Shown one piece after another: positions 1 through 11,283 of a stretch of 64,000 nt of DNA (position 1 is its first letter; each line of letters starts with the position of its first letter). Position numbers and translations under genes: made by a program. The notes beneath the pieces are model-generated. The model was not told where the DNA came from and ran no database searches. It was given only the letters and a program-made list of their open reading frames with translations. The DNA comes from Leptospira interrogans serovar Manilae (lineage in GTDB: Bacteria; Spirochaetota; Leptospiria; Leptospirales; Leptospiraceae). The stretch covers positions 1 to 64,000 of the forward strand of contig CAMCZP010000007.1 of the NCBI GenBank assembly GCA_945887855.1. The letters run 5' to 3'.

Positions 1-333
1 CTCTTTGGGAGGGGCAATTCACAATGCACTATCCCTGAAATCATAAAAGACTACAATGATAGGTTAAATTCGGGAAGTGGGGCTGGTGTTTTTACGCCTT
101 TCTTTGCTAATAATAAAATAGAAATAGGTAAAAAAGAATCTGAAATCAATTCATTGCAATCATCTATCCAAACTCTTATAGAGGGAATACATCATTGGAC
201 TGAAGAGGAATTGGATAGAACTAATATTCCCCATCCAATCATGGGAATCATCACAGTTCGAGAAATGCTATACTTCAACTATTATCATCTCTACCATCAT
301 TCCGCAAAGGTACAGGCCAGGTTAAATAAATAA
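1..333 (+). CDS. DinB-like / DUF1569-type protein, C-terminal fragment (5' end outside window)
   Basis: Frame 1 is open from base 1 to TAA at 331-333; translation ends ...HPIMGIITVREMLYFNYYHLYHHSAKVQARLNK, typical of the DinB fold C-terminus (HxxYHxxH). Not in the supplied ORF track because it has no start in the window. Confidence 0.6.
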   Translation, partial: LFGRGNSQCTIPEIIKDYNDRLNSGSGAGVFTPFFANNKIEIGKKESEINSLQSSIQTLIEGIHHWTEEELDRTNIPHPIMGIITVREMLYFNYYHLYHHSAKVQARLNK

Positions 334-1164
334 CAAATGAACTTCTTCTGAATCCAATTCATATACTTCATTACAAAACTCACATATAATTTCAATGCGA
401 CCCTGCTCTTCCAGTATTGAATAGGATTCTTCCTTCCCAATTGAACGTATTACATTTTTTATTTTTTCAATTGTGCACCCACAGTAAAATTCAGGAATCC
501 CCGTATCTAAAGTGAGGGCATTGGATTTTAAACTTGCTTCCAATCGAGAAAGCACAGTGTCAAGAGATCCATTGAAAAGTTCTTCTGTTGAATATTGCAT
601 CTCTCCGAGCCTATCCATAAGATCATCAATTTTTGATTGCTCGGTAAATGGGAGAGCCTGTAAGATCATACCTTTGCACTCACTGTCCGAGTTAAAGATA
701 GATACAAAAGAGACCAATTGGTCTGATTCGGAGATATGGTTCAAAAGATTACTTTCAAAAGGTGCTTTTTCCAGTTTAGTGATGGATTGGTGTAATTTTC
801 GAATACCGCCCCAACGTGTGACCCGAAACACACCCTTTCCAATTCCTAAGGAAGAATCATCTAGAGAGCTATAATCGGGAACACTTACCAAGCCCCTCAT
901 TCGTCCAATTCTATCGCTATAGCCCATCACTCTTTCCACCTGCCCATCCCCTTCCATTTGGATGCTCACAGTGGTTTCTTCTTTTACCATCCCTGCCAAA
1001 AAAAAAGCTCCCATCATAGTTTTTGCAACCAAAATCGATGATGAATTTTTATATTTATGCCTGCGTATTACTTCTCCAACCGAGTTAGAACAATCCGCTA
1101 AAAGGAATCTAAAATTATATTCTTCCCAAATTCCTATTTTATAAGAATCACTCTTTTTTACCAT
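322..1164 (-). CDS. hslO: Hsp33 family redox-regulated chaperonin
   Basis: 280 aa; C-terminal CxC ... CxxC redox zinc motif (FYCGCTIEK...ICEFCNEVY) and overall Hsp33 layout. Confidence 0.9.
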   Translation of the reverse strand: MVKKSDSYKIGIWEEYNFRFLLADCSNSVGEVIRRHKYKNSSSILVAKTMMGAFFLAGMVKEETTVSIQMEGDGQVERVMGYSDRIGRMRGLVSVPDYSSLDDSSLGIGKGVFRVTRWGGIRKLHQSITKLEKAPFESNLLNHISESDQLVSFVSIFNSDSECKGMILQALPFTEQSKIDDLMDRLGEMQYSTEELFNGSLDTVLSRLEASLKSNALTLDTGIPEFYCGCTIEKIKNVIRSIGKEESYSILEEQGRIEIICEFCNEVYELDSEEVHLLFI

Positions 1165-1166
1165 GC

Positions 1167-2228
1167 TTACCCTTTCTTTTTTCCTTCTAAGATAAATACT
1201 TTCATTGAACCTTTGCCTTTAATTTCAATTGTTCCCCTATACTCGATATCGAATTTATCTTTCAGTCTCTCATAAACTTCTTCAGACACTTGGATTTTAC
1301 CCTCAATACCATGAGATTCCATTCGGGATGCAATGTTTACTGTGTCCCCCCATAAGTCGTACGTAAATTTATTTTGCCCGATCACTCCTCCAATCAAAGG
1401 ACCCGTATGAATTCCAATTCTCACTTTCAACTCAGGCCAATCTCTTTTTTGGTACGAATCTACTAAATGTATTACATATATTGCCATATAGGCAATATTT
1501 TCGAGATGGTTTTCAGTATAGTTAGGAATTCCTCCAGCAATCATATAGGAGTCACCTACTGTCTTTATTTTCTCTAGCTGTAACTCCCGGACTTTTTTAT
1601 CATACTCAGTGAATAGAGTGTTTAATTTATTAACAATAACTTCTGCTTTGTTATGGGATGCATATTTTGTAAATCCAACGATATCAATAAACATAACGGA
1701 GACATCTTCATATTTATCTGCTATGATGGTATCGTTGTTTTTTAGTCGATAGGCGGCATGGAATGGGAGCATATTGAAAAGTAGCAATTCCAACTTTCTC
1801 TGTTCTTCTTTGATCATCTGGAGATAGATCTGCTGCTGTTCATAGAGATCTTTGGAAATTAAGGATGATTTTAGCCTTGCTTTTAGTAGGACAGGATCAA
1901 AAGGTTTGGGGAGATAATCCAAAGCCCCCATTTCAATACACTCTATGACAATGCTAAACTCACTTTCGGAGGATATTACAATAACAGGTAGATGATTGAG
2001 GCGACTGCTGCTTTTAATTTTCCGAAGTACTTCTTTGCCATTCATAACGGGCATAACTAGATCTAAAAGTACAACATCGTAGTCATTGGACTCAAGTAGA
2101 TCAATTGCAATTTGTCCATTGCTTGCAATATCAAAAGACATACTCAGTTCTTCTAGATTTTGAATTAAAACCATCTGGTTTACTTCATCATCTTCAACAA
2201 TTAAAATTTTTCTTTTGACTATATGCAT
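1167..2228 (-). CDS. Response regulator receiver domain fused to class III adenylate/guanylate cyclase
   Basis: N-terminal REC (ILIVEDDEVNQM...VVLLDLVMPVMNG...PKPFDP); C-terminal cyclase with FIDIVGFT, KIKTVGDSYM, LWGDTVNIASRM. Confidence 0.93.
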   Translation of the reverse strand: MHIVKRKILIVEDDEVNQMVLIQNLEELSMSFDIASNGQIAIDLLESNDYDVVLLDLVMPVMNGKEVLRKIKSSSRLNHLPVIVISSESEFSIVIECIEMGALDYLPKPFDPVLLKARLKSSLISKDLYEQQQIYLQMIKEEQRKLELLLFNMLPFHAAYRLKNNDTIIADKYEDVSVMFIDIVGFTKYASHNKAEVIVNKLNTLFTEYDKKVRELQLEKIKTVGDSYMIAGGIPNYTENHLENIAYMAIYVIHLVDSYQKRDWPELKVRIGIHTGPLIGGVIGQNKFTYDLWGDTVNIASRMESHGIEGKIQVSEEVYERLKDKFDIEYRGTIEIKGKGSMKVFILEGKKKG

Positions 2229-2401
2229 GATTTCTAGAAATGAGAGAGGGTCTGTCCTCTATAAAGTATATGATTTTAAAATTGTTACAATTTCAAGGGA
2301 ATTTTTAATTCTCTATTTTTTTTAGGAAATTTTTTAATACTTTCTAGCATGAAATGTCAAAAGGGAAAACTTTACTTTCCATAAAATGAACCTGTTTTAG
2401 T

Positions 2402-5400
2402 TTGAAACATGGAAATAGGCAAATGATGCAATTTATTCAAAATTTAAAGATCTACCAGAGAATACTTTTATCCATAGCCTGTGTTCTCGCACTCTCTATA
2501 ATTATAGTTCTAACGGGGTTATTTAAACTGGAATCCCTTATAAATATAAACAACAAAGGTGTGGAAGATTACAGTGAATATTCTTCACAAATGATTGAAA
2601 TTGAATCTAATTTTTCTGATATCAGAAAATATTCTTTTGAGGGAATTGTAGAAAAAGATTTAAATCTACGTGAAAATATAATAAATAAAATTAACTTAAA
2701 TAAGCAAATAATATTCCAAAATTTATTTCATATAAAATCAACAAAACTTGTTGATGATGATCTCAATACATATAAAAATAATTTGTCTATCTATTTTTCA
2801 GAAATAGATATTTCATTTAGATTGGCTTCACAGGGAAAATATGACGAAGGCTTAGCCCGACTCAAAAAAATTGACTTGGAATATGGAGATAAAATAGATG
2901 AGGAAAATAAAAATGTAATTAGAAAATTTAGAGAAAAAATAAGTAAATCTCTAAGTGAATTTAACTCAGAAAGTAAAAATTTAAAAAATTTAATTTATGG
3001 GCTTTCTTTTATTTTTACTCTCCTCTCTGTTTTAGTCATAATAGTCACAACCAAGTCTATTTCTGAACCACTTAAAAACCTAGAAATTAGATTGGAATCT
3101 CTCTCCGGTGGTGATTACTCCGCACCAATCCGATATTTAGATGACAATGGAGAAATAGGAAACATAGCCAGATCAATCTACACACTTTGTGGAATATCAA
3201 AAAATGTATATGAGCAAAGGCTAATGAAAGATTTAAGCTCAGAAACACTTTTGGCAATTCAGGCTACCTCTTCTCTGAGAGAATTTGGAAGTACGCTCTT
3301 ATCAAATTTATGCCAAAATATTCACTCTATTTCCGCTATTTTTTATATAGTGGAAGAAAAAAATACTCTGAAAATGATTTCTATGTATGGTTTGCTGGAT
3401 GATAGGATAGGAGAGGAAGTCTTAGAAGGTATCACAAACCAGGTAGCACGGGATAAAAAACCCATTCACCTTTCAAATTTTTCAGCACCCTCCTCTGGAA
3501 TAAAAACAAACTTTGGCACAATCCCTCCCAAAGAAATCTATTACTATCCCATAGTCCAGAAAGGTAATACCATTGGAGTTTTAGAATTTGCATTTCTAGA
3601 ATCAATGCCTTCTGTCACACATTTATTATTAACAGAAATTTCACCATTTATTGGATTAAATTTAGAAATAATTTCCAGAAATGAAAAAATGAATAATCTT
3701 TTACTACAGGTTCAAGACCAAGCCAGAACCCTAGAAGAACAAACAGAGGAACTAAAAAGCTCAGAAGAAGAACTTTTAAACCAACAACAGAGCCTTTTAA
3801 CTGCAAAAGATGAATTGACCAGAAGTGAAAATTACTACAGAACAATCATTGAAAATGCGGGTGTAAGTATCTTAGGTATCAATGATGATGAGTCTATTCA
3901 AAATTGTAACAGATCTTTCTTAGATTTTCTAGGATATACAGAAGCAGAGGTACTCAATAAAAAATTTATTGAGTTTGTTGCTCTTGAAGATAAACACCTT
4001 TGGCATTCTAAACATGCAAACCAATTGCATAGTACCAATAATAATTTTCATATAAAAATAAAATTTATCGCAAATGATGGAACCAGCAGATGGGGAGATG
4101 TTCGCTCAAGCACAATTTCATTGGGTAAAAATCACTCTCTTTCCTCAATAGCATTTATAATGGATATTACAGATCTTAAAAAAATAGAAGATCTGGTTAA
4201 CTATCAACTTAAATTCCAAGAATTATTAATTGAAACAATTCCTGTCCCTATTTTTTTCAAAGACACCGAAGGAAAATTTTTAGGATGTAATAAAACTTTT
4301 GAAGTTACAATGGGAGTTACTAAAGAATATCTAATAGATAAGTCATTATTAGATTTAGACTTTTTAAACCAAAAAGAAAGAATTAAGTATCACAATTCAG
4401 ATATCAAGTTAATTGAAGAAAGTGGGTCTTTCAAAGAAGAAATAACTATGAAGCTGGGAGATGGAAGTGATCATATTGTTCAGTATGGAGTAGCTGGTTT
4501 TCAAAAAGGAAATGGGAACCCCGGAGGTTTGATTGGCGTAATACTAGATCTCTCCGAGCAAAAAGAAGTAGAAGCTAAACTAAAAGAGACTGAAAAGTGG
4601 TACAAAAGTATTTTAGAGAGTGCACCGGATGGGATTTTAGTTGTGGACGAAAATGGGATAATTTCCTTAGCAAATCATCAAATTTCTATAATTTTTGGAT
4701 ACTTTTTAGATGAAATCATAGGTAAAAATGTATCAATGCTTATGCCAAAGCGATACAGGAAAACCCATGACCAACTCATATTCAGTTTTCTTGAAAACCC
4801 AAGGGTTAGAAATATGGGTATTGGTAGTACGAATTTAACCGGTCTTCATAAATCAGGAAAAGAATTTCCTATAGAAATTGGTTTGGCGCCCCTCCCCAAG
4901 CAAGCTGGAAAAAAAACTATGGTAGCGGCATCTATGCGAGATATATCCGAAAGAAAAGAAGCAGAGAGAAGCCTTATAGAAAAGGAAGAACAATTCAGAT
5001 CCCTAGTAGAAAATATACCTGGAGTAGTTTATAGATGCAATCCAGACACAGAACGAAATATGATTTATGTAAGTGATGGAATTTTTGATCTTACAGGATA
5101 TCCTTCTAGTTTATTTCAAAAAAATCATCAGAGTTTTAGTAGCTTAGTAAATGAAAATGATAAAGAATTTGTTGAATTCGAAATTTTAAAATCAATTAAA
5201 GAAAAAAAATCCTATTCAATTGAATATCGTATCACTGATTCTGAAGGAAAAATAAGATGGGTATTTGAAAAAGGGAAAGGCGTTTACTTACCGGGTCATG
5301 ATGAGCCAATCTATATGGATGGAACTCTTTTTGATTCCACAGAACAAAAAAAATCAGAAGCAGAGTTATCTGAAAGACGACAGCTTATGGAATCTGTATT

Positions 5401-8065
5401 AGAAAATATCAATGCAGTTATATATTCTAAAAATAAAGACGGTTTTTATACCTACGTAAATAGAGAATGGGAAAAAATTTATAAAATAAATAGAACTGAT
5501 GTTTTAAATAAAACTGATAATGATCTTTTTTCAAAAGAATTTTCAGAAAATCAGAAAAAAACAGATCTGATGATTTATGAATATGGAAAACCCCTCTCTC
5601 AAGAAACAAAGTACAATGATGGTATAAATGAAGAAGTTTTCTATTCAACCAAAGTACCGATGAGAATAGATAACAATAGTATCACAGGTATTTGTGGTAT
5701 TTCTACTAATATTACAAGTAGAATACATATGGAAGAAGCACTAAAGGATAGCGAAAGAAAAATTCGTAGAATTCTAGAAACCTCAAGCGAAGGGTTTTGG
5801 TTGATGGATAATGACTTTCGTACAATGGAAGTAAATGATGAACTCTGTAGAATTCTTGCCATAAACAAAGAAGATTGTATAGGTAAAAAACTCAGTGAAT
5901 ATTTAGATGAAGATCATTTTAAATATATAAAAGAACGAAGCCAGAGCCCCGAAACAGAAAAAAGGGGAAGCTTTGAAGTATCACTCATCAGAACAGATGG
6001 CACTTTAGTTCCATGCCTATTTAACTCCACTCCCCTAATCGATGAGTACGAAGATAAAATTGGATTTTTCTCATTGGTTACTGATATTTCAGAATTAAAA
6101 AAAGCTCAAAATGAACTATTACGTGCAAAAGAAGAAGCTGAATCTGCAACAAAAGCTAAATCTTCTTTTCTGGCAAATATGAGTCATGAAATCAGAACTC
6201 CGATGAATGCAATCATAGGATTGTCAGGATTGGCTTTAAAAACAGATCTAGACGTTCGTCAAAAAGATTATATTCAGAAAATAAACAAAGCAGGAATGAG
6301 TCTTCTTGGAATTATCAATGATATATTAGATTTTTCTAAAATAGAAGCAGAACGATTGGAAGTAGAAACTATTGATTTTTATTTAGAGGATGTACTAAAC
6401 AATGTATCATCCGTTACGGGTCATAAAGCACATGAAAAAGGAATAGAATACTTATTTGTAACTTCAAAATTAGTTCCTGTGAGCTTAAAAGGTGATCCCC
6501 TTCGACTCAGTCAAATTCTTATAAATCTAGTTAACAATGCTATCAAATTTACAGAAAAAGGTGAGGTTATCGTTAGAACAGAGGTTTTAAATGAAATTAC
6601 TACTTTTGTTAAACTAAAATTCTCCATTGAAGACACAGGAATTGGTATGACAATGGAACAATCATCTAAATTATTCCAAGCATTTACCCAAGCAGATAGT
6701 TCTACTACCAGAAAGTATGGTGGAACTGGACTTGGTTTGAGTATAAGCAAACGCTTGATTGAAATGATGGGAGGTTCTATTTATATTGAGAGTGAGCCTG
6801 GAGTTGGAAGTAAATTTATATTCGAAGCAGACTTTGGAATATCCAATAAACCTGCCCCAGATAGAATAATTAAAAACCTTTCAATCATTACAGATAAAAA
6901 AGTTTTGATAATTGATGATAATCCTACAGCTCGAGAAATACTTGAAGATTATTTATATGAATTTGGATTCAATGTATCTTCAGTTCCTTCTGGAGAGTTA
7001 GGGATAGAGTCTATTATAAGAGAAATAGATAATAAAAAACCTTATGATTTAGTATTTTTAGATTGGAATCTCCAAGGAATGAATGGGATTGAAACTGTAA
7101 TAAAATTAAAAACTGAAATTTCATCCCCGCTTCCTGATATTATTATGGTAAGTGCATATGGCAAAGAAGAAGTTCAAAAAAGTGCAGAAGAAGTGGGGAT
7201 CAATCATTTTCTCAGTAAACCTGTGAGTAAGTCCCAACTTATCGATTGTTTGATGAGTATATTTACTCTCAATCATTCTGATGTACCACTAATTTCTGAA
7301 AATAATTATCCAGATTTAAAAGGAAAAAGAGTACTTTTGGTCGAAGACAATGAAATAAACAGACAAATTGCATCTGAATTATTTGAAAGTATAGGACTAC
7401 TTTTTGAAGAGGCATACAATGGCAATGATGCTATTTCTAAAGTTTTTAAAAATGATCCAGATTATTATGATGTAATTCTTATGGATTTACAAATGCCAGA
7501 AGTTGATGGACATGAAGCAACCACTCATATTCGAGAAAATAAAAAATATGATTCCGTGCCCATAATTGCAATGACCGCACATGCAATGATTGAAGAAAAA
7601 GAGAGATGCTTACGGGAAGGCATGCAAGATCATATTTCAAAACCAATCGATGCCATTACAATGTTTGATACCATTGAAAAATGGATTAAAATAAAAAAAG
7701 CACCCAGAAATGAAGATGATATTCCTAACATAAATAATCTAGATATTGAAAATGCTCTCAGAAGAATTGGAGGAAATAAAAAATTATATAATAAGATATT
7801 AAATAAATTTATAGAAAACCAAAGAGATAGTGCTGAAAAGATTAAAAATTTTATTGAAATAAATAATCTAGAAGAAGCTGAGATGGTTGCACATACCACA
7901 AAAGGTGTTGCAGGAAATATAGGTCACTTAAAATTACAAGAGATTTCATCTAACTTAGAGAAATCTTTGAAAGATAAAGATAAAAATTCTTATGATCCCC
8001 TTGTGGAAAGTTTTGAAAGTACCCTCAGAGAATTTATTAAAGAATTAGAAGAATTTTATACCTAA
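2402..8065 (+). CDS. Multi-PAS hybrid sensor histidine kinase (TM-HAMP-GAF-PASn-HisKA-HATPase-REC-REC-Hpt)
   Basis: [19 protein letters not shown]-box, [12 protein letters not shown]2 box, two REC domains ([27 protein letters not shown]...[11 protein letters not shown]), C-terminal Hpt motif [14 protein letters not shown] start given by the track; ATG at about 2423 also possible. Confidence 0.93.
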   Translation: MKHGNRQMMQFIQNLKIYQRILLSIACVLALSIIIVLTGLFKLESLININNKGVEDYSEYSSQMIEIESNFSDIRKYSFEGIVEKDLNLRENIINKINLNKQIIFQNLFHIKSTKLVDDDLNTYKNNLSIYFSEIDISFRLASQGKYDEGLARLKKIDLEYGDKIDEENKNVIRKFREKISKSLSEFNSESKNLKNLIYGLSFIFTLLSVLVIIVTTKSISEPLKNLEIRLESLSGGDYSAPIRYLDDNGEIGNIARSIYTLCGISKNVYEQRLMKDLSSETLLAIQATSSLREFGSTLLSNLCQNIHSISAIFYIVEEKNTLKMISMYGLLDDRIGEEVLEGITNQVARDKKPIHLSNFSAPSSGIKTNFGTIPPKEIYYYPIVQKGNTIGVLEFAFLESMPSVTHLLLTEISPFIGLNLEIISRNEKMNNLLLQVQDQARTLEEQTEELKSSEEELLNQQQSLLTAKDELTRSENYYRTIIENAGVSILGINDDESIQNCNRSFLDFLGYTEAEVLNKKFIEFVALEDKHLWHSKHANQLHSTNNNFHIKIKFIANDGTSRWGDVRSSTISLGKNHSLSSIAFIMDITDLKKIEDLVNYQLKFQELLIETIPVPIFFKDTEGKFLGCNKTFEVTMGVTKEYLIDKSLLDLDFLNQKERIKYHNSDIKLIEESGSFKEEITMKLGDGSDHIVQYGVAGFQKGNGNPGGLIGVILDLSEQKEVEAKLKETEKWYKSILESAPDGILVVDENGIISLANHQISIIFGYFLDEIIGKNVSMLMPKRYRKTHDQLIFSFLENPRVRNMGIGSTNLTGLHKSGKEFPIEIGLAPLPKQAGKKTMVAASMRDISERKEAERSLIEKEEQFRSLVENIPGVVYRCNPDTERNMIYVSDGIFDLTGYPSSLFQKNHQSFSSLVNENDKEFVEFEILKSIKEKKSYSIEYRITDSEGKIRWVFEKGKGVYLPGHDEPIYMDGTLFDSTEQKKSEAELSERRQLMESVLENINAVIYSKNKDGFYTYVNREWEKIYKINRTDVLNKTDNDLFSKEFSENQKKTDLMIYEYGKPLSQETKYNDGINEEVFYSTKVPMRIDNNSITGICGISTNITSRIHMEEALKDSERKIRRILETSSEGFWLMDNDFRTMEVNDELCRILAINKEDCIGKKLSEYLDEDHFKYIKERSQSPETEKRGSFEVSLIRTDGTLVPCLFNSTPLIDEYEDKIGFFSLVTDISELKKAQNELLRAKEEAESATKAKSSFLANMSHEIRTPMNAIIGLSGLALKTDLDVRQKDYIQKINKAGMSLLGIINDILDFSKIEAERLEVETIDFYLEDVLNNVSSVTGHKAHEKGIEYLFVTSKLVPVSLKGDPLRLSQILINLVNNAIKFTEKGEVIVRTEVLNEITTFVKLKFSIEDTGIGMTMEQSSKLFQAFTQADSSTTRKYGGTGLGLSISKRLIEMMGGSIYIESEPGVGSKFIFEADFGISNKPAPDRIIKNLSIITDKKVLIIDDNPTAREILEDYLYEFGFNVSSVPSGELGIESIIREIDNKKPYDLVFLDWNLQGMNGIETVIKLKTEISSPLPDIIMVSAYGKEEVQKSAEEVGINHFLSKPVSKSQLIDCLMSIFTLNHSDVPLISENNYPDLKGKRVLLVEDNEINRQIASELFESIGLLFEEAYNGNDAISKVFKNDPDYYDVILMDLQMPEVDGHEATTHIRENKKYDSVPIIAMTAHAMIEEKERCLREGMQDHISKPIDAITMFDTIEKWIKIKKAPRNEDDIPNINNLDIENALRRIGGNKKLYNKILNKFIENQRDSAEKIKNFIEINNLEEAEMVAHTTKGVAGNIGHLKLQEISSNLEKSLKDKDKNSYDPLVESFESTLREFIKELEEFYT

Positions 8066-8066
8066 A

Positions 8067-9992
8067 TTAAATCATGCCTTCGTCTTTTAATGCTTCTTTA
8101 AGCTCATTGTACTTTTGGAATAATACTTTTCTAGCATCATAAATATCAAGAATGTCTATTTTCTTATCTTTGAATTGTTTTTTGTAGTATTGAAAATCTT
8201 CATACATCTGATCTTTTCTATTTTTACTCATAAAACCACTTAAAAAATCAAGTGCAGTCCTATCTTCTATATAGGAGATACAAACTACTTCTTTTGAAAG
8301 TTCATTAATCATCTCAGATGCAAATTTTTTAGGAAATTCTTTTACTGTTTTAAGATAATCATCTAAATTTCCCAAAAGGTTTAATTCTTCTTTTTTACTC
8401 TCCTTGTAGTACTCCATAAATATATTATAAAAAACATGATACCCTTTTTCTGATAAAATTAATTTATCACTTTTTAATGCCTGTCCTAATTCTAAGAATA
8501 GTTTTAAATTATGATCGTATAGAAAATCGATATTTTTAGCTTCTTTTGTTTTTTGAAATTCAAACTCCTCAATATGTACTCCCACTAAAAATTTAGTAAA
8601 ACGCTTTTCATCAAATTCCAGAAGAGATGTATTTTTTCGAATCTTAGTAGAGGGATTGATTACCGAGTAATAAAAAAGTGCTACAAGATCAGTTGTCTTA
8701 TAATTTTGGACAAAGTAATTTTGAACCAAAACCATCAAATCTCTTGTGTCAATCAAATTGAGAAATCTTGCCATGAGGAGAAATTTCTTAACTGTATCTT
8801 TGGTAGGAGCTGAATTGTCTGGGAGAGGGTATGAAAATTCAGCATAGTTTTGAATATGCTTGTGGAGATATGTAGAATTGAGAGCATATACCATTAGCGG
8901 ATAGGATCCCAAAGCTTTTAATTGTTTTACTTCTGAAGCTTGCAATCCTTTGCCTGATAGATATAAAATATAAGCGGGATCAATCATTAAGAAAAGTGAA
9001 AGGTGGTTTTTAGTAATCTTTAAATCTGTTTTAAACAAACCAAATTTTTTTCCCATGATGCTTGCTGAATCAACTTCTAATAAGAGCTCATTGCTAATGG
9101 AATTGGTTGATAGTTCTTTTTTTAAGAAATCCAAACTAGATAAATGCATTTGAGAAAATATTTCAAAGAGACTCGCAGAATAACTTTTTACTTCCGCAGG
9201 AGAATTTAAATGAATAAAGAAATAATTAATATATGTTGTACTTTCTATTTTTAATGTTTGCTTATAACATATTCCAAACTTCTGGTTTATATTTAACGAA
9301 TTAAAATATAAGAATTCTAAAAATCGAATTGATATTTCATATTGGTTTACCTTGGCTGTAAATGGTAAAAGGTACATGCCAATCATGAACTCTGTAGGAT
9401 TAGAAATTAATAGCCTTGTTTGTGTTACACTTTTAATTTTAGTTGAAAATGTTGGATCCTGAATGAGCTGGGAAATTTTTTCAACTACTACCCTCTCAAA
9501 TAATTCTTCTTTGATAAAAAAATAAAAAGTTAGATTTGAATTTGTAATAGCAAAAATTTTTCCCCTATCAGAGAGCCAAATAATTTCTTCTGATACTTGC
9601 TCAGGATACTTTTTTAAAATACGAGAGGGCTGATAAAAAATGATTTCATCTGAATCAGGAGTTTTAGGCTTTCCTGATAATAGTAGTGATACATCTAAAT
9701 CAATTTCTGAAAAAACATTGTAAAGGGCTACTTCTCTCTCTGGAGTTCCTTTCTTAACCAATAAATCTATAGAAGATTCCGGATAAAAATAAGACACTTC
9801 ATGATCTACTTCTGCGAGAGAGCATAAAAATGCAAAACCCGAAACAGTAGAATCTAGCTTTTCTTTAAACTCTTTTGTGGTAATTTTTTGGATGCTAACC
9901 TTAGGATCAGCATTTAATACTTTCTTTACATTTTTGGAAAATAGGGATTTGAATATTTGTATAAAATGATCGTTTCTTTGCTGTTCATCCAT
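8067..9992 (-). CDS. Hypothetical protein, 641 aa
   Basis: Long uninterrupted ORF convergent with the upstream histidine kinase; no recognised domain. Confidence 0.75.
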   Translation of the reverse strand: MDEQQRNDHFIQIFKSLFSKNVKKVLNADPKVSIQKITTKEFKEKLDSTVSGFAFLCSLAEVDHEVSYFYPESSIDLLVKKGTPEREVALYNVFSEIDLDVSLLLSGKPKTPDSDEIIFYQPSRILKKYPEQVSEEIIWLSDRGKIFAITNSNLTFYFFIKEELFERVVVEKISQLIQDPTFSTKIKSVTQTRLLISNPTEFMIGMYLLPFTAKVNQYEISIRFLEFLYFNSLNINQKFGICYKQTLKIESTTYINYFFIHLNSPAEVKSYSASLFEIFSQMHLSSLDFLKKELSTNSISNELLLEVDSASIMGKKFGLFKTDLKITKNHLSLFLMIDPAYILYLSGKGLQASEVKQLKALGSYPLMVYALNSTYLHKHIQNYAEFSYPLPDNSAPTKDTVKKFLLMARFLNLIDTRDLMVLVQNYFVQNYKTTDLVALFYYSVINPSTKIRKNTSLLEFDEKRFTKFLVGVHIEEFEFQKTKEAKNIDFLYDHNLKLFLELGQALKSDKLILSEKGYHVFYNIFMEYYKESKKEELNLLGNLDDYLKTVKEFPKKFASEMINELSKEVVCISYIEDRTALDFLSGFMSKNRKDQMYEDFQYYKKQFKDKKIDILDIYDARKVLFQKYNELKEALKDEGMI

Positions 9993-10002
9993 TTGTTAGT
10001 TT

Positions 10003-10446
10003 TTAGTTTTTCCAGTATTTTTTTTGACGTTCCTGTTCGCATTCCTTGCAAACATTTAATATAATCTTTTCACTGTACCTCATAGAAAACTCAATGAGAT
10101 TTTTTTTCTTATTACAACGCTTACATATTTTTTTCTGGGAGAGAATTCCCTTTCCAAATATTTCTATAGATTGAATCAAAGCATTTTCTTTGCGGGGATG
10201 ATACCTCCCGGATGAATCCAATGCAATTTTTTGGTTTGTATATTCAGCAAAGGTCAATTCCTTTAATCCCTTCTTTCTTCTTCGATAGTTTGCAGAATGA
10301 AAGGCATTATTAGTCTTTAGGACTTGTTTTTTCTTAGATGAAACAGATTTTACATTGGAATTGAGAGAGAGAGATAATTTTTTATTTTTTTTTTTCATAG
10401 TGTGCAATGAACCAAATTTATTGAAGATATAATATTTATTTTTCAC
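10003..10446 (-). CDS. Basic protein with C-terminal Cys4 zinc-ribbon-like motif
   Basis: KKICKRCNKKKNLIEFSMRYSEKIILNVCKECEQERQKKYW: CxxC-x(n)-CxxC; very Lys/Arg-rich N-terminus. Start may be the internal MKKKNKK. Confidence 0.65.
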   Translation of the reverse strand: MKNKYYIFNKFGSLHTMKKKNKKLSLSLNSNVKSVSSKKKQVLKTNNAFHSANYRRRKKGLKELTFAEYTNQKIALDSSGRYHPRKENALIQSIEIFGKGILSQKKICKRCNKKKNLIEFSMRYSEKIILNVCKECEQERQKKYWKN

Positions 10447-10739
10447 ACCAATCGCACTTAGATACCTGGTTAATTCGAAATGATGCTATTACAATATATA
10501 ATAGGAGTTAGAATAATAATATCTGACTTATTATGATTCCAGTTTTTATAATTATACCATATATTGATATTTAAGATTATAAAATTTTATTTAAGAAATT
10601 TTGCAAATAAAAAGATTATTTTAAACAAAAAAACGTAATTACTCGGTAAGTAAAAACGGAGCTACTTTCGTATGAATTTTTAGCCTGAAAACCTCTCTTA
10701 TGCACTTAAATAGAATATATCTTATTGAGGAGCGTAGAT

Positions 10740-10850
10740 ATGACTCAGTATTGGTTAACTATTTCTCGCCCTTTTAGGGAAGAATCCTCCAGGGGATTGA
10801 AATATTTTTTAGGTTTTTTTATTTATCCAATGATACTTTGGAGATTATAG
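10740..10850 (+). CDS. Possible small protein (36 aa): MTQYWLTISRPFREESSRGLKYFLGFFIYPMILWRL
   Basis: ATG preceded by GAGGAG about 9 nt upstream; hydrophobic C-terminal half; lies in a long region lacking other ORFs. Below the ORF-track length cutoff. Confidence 0.3.
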   Translation: MTQYWLTISRPFREESSRGLKYFLGFFIYPMILWRL

Positions 10851-11283
10851 GAATTTCTTTCACAGTAAGTTAAATATCTTTCTATTTTTGAAAAAATTAA
10901 TACCTTATTTGAAATTACCAACAGGTAAAAGTTGACTTTACAAGTAAAAATCAGACATAGCTATATATTTCGGATCCCAGACTAAAACTCAAACAAGAAT
11001 TACCCTTAATTTAGATTCTTAAAATTTATAACTTTTTTTCGGATGAATCAAAATTATATGAACATCTAAAACTAAAATGATAAAGAATATGTAAAAAGTA
11101 TATATAGTTGAAATTTTTATATATCTTTATTCTCTATTAATTTCTTATAATTTTAATTACCTTTGATAATCCTTTTACTTAATATTAAAATTTATTTAAT
11201 CTTTTTTGATTTTATATATACAAAATATATCCTTTATAAAAAATTTCACTTTAGATTAAATTTTACTAATTTGGATTCAACAA

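Noticed and set aside
512-874. Track ORF (+ strand, 120 aa) antisense to hslO
   Set aside because: Lies entirely inside a well-supported gene on the other strand; low-complexity translation, no domain or RBS.
10860-11283. AT-rich low-complexity stretch considered as CRISPR-like or tandem repeat
   Set aside because: No regularly spaced direct repeats found by eye; only compositional AT bias.
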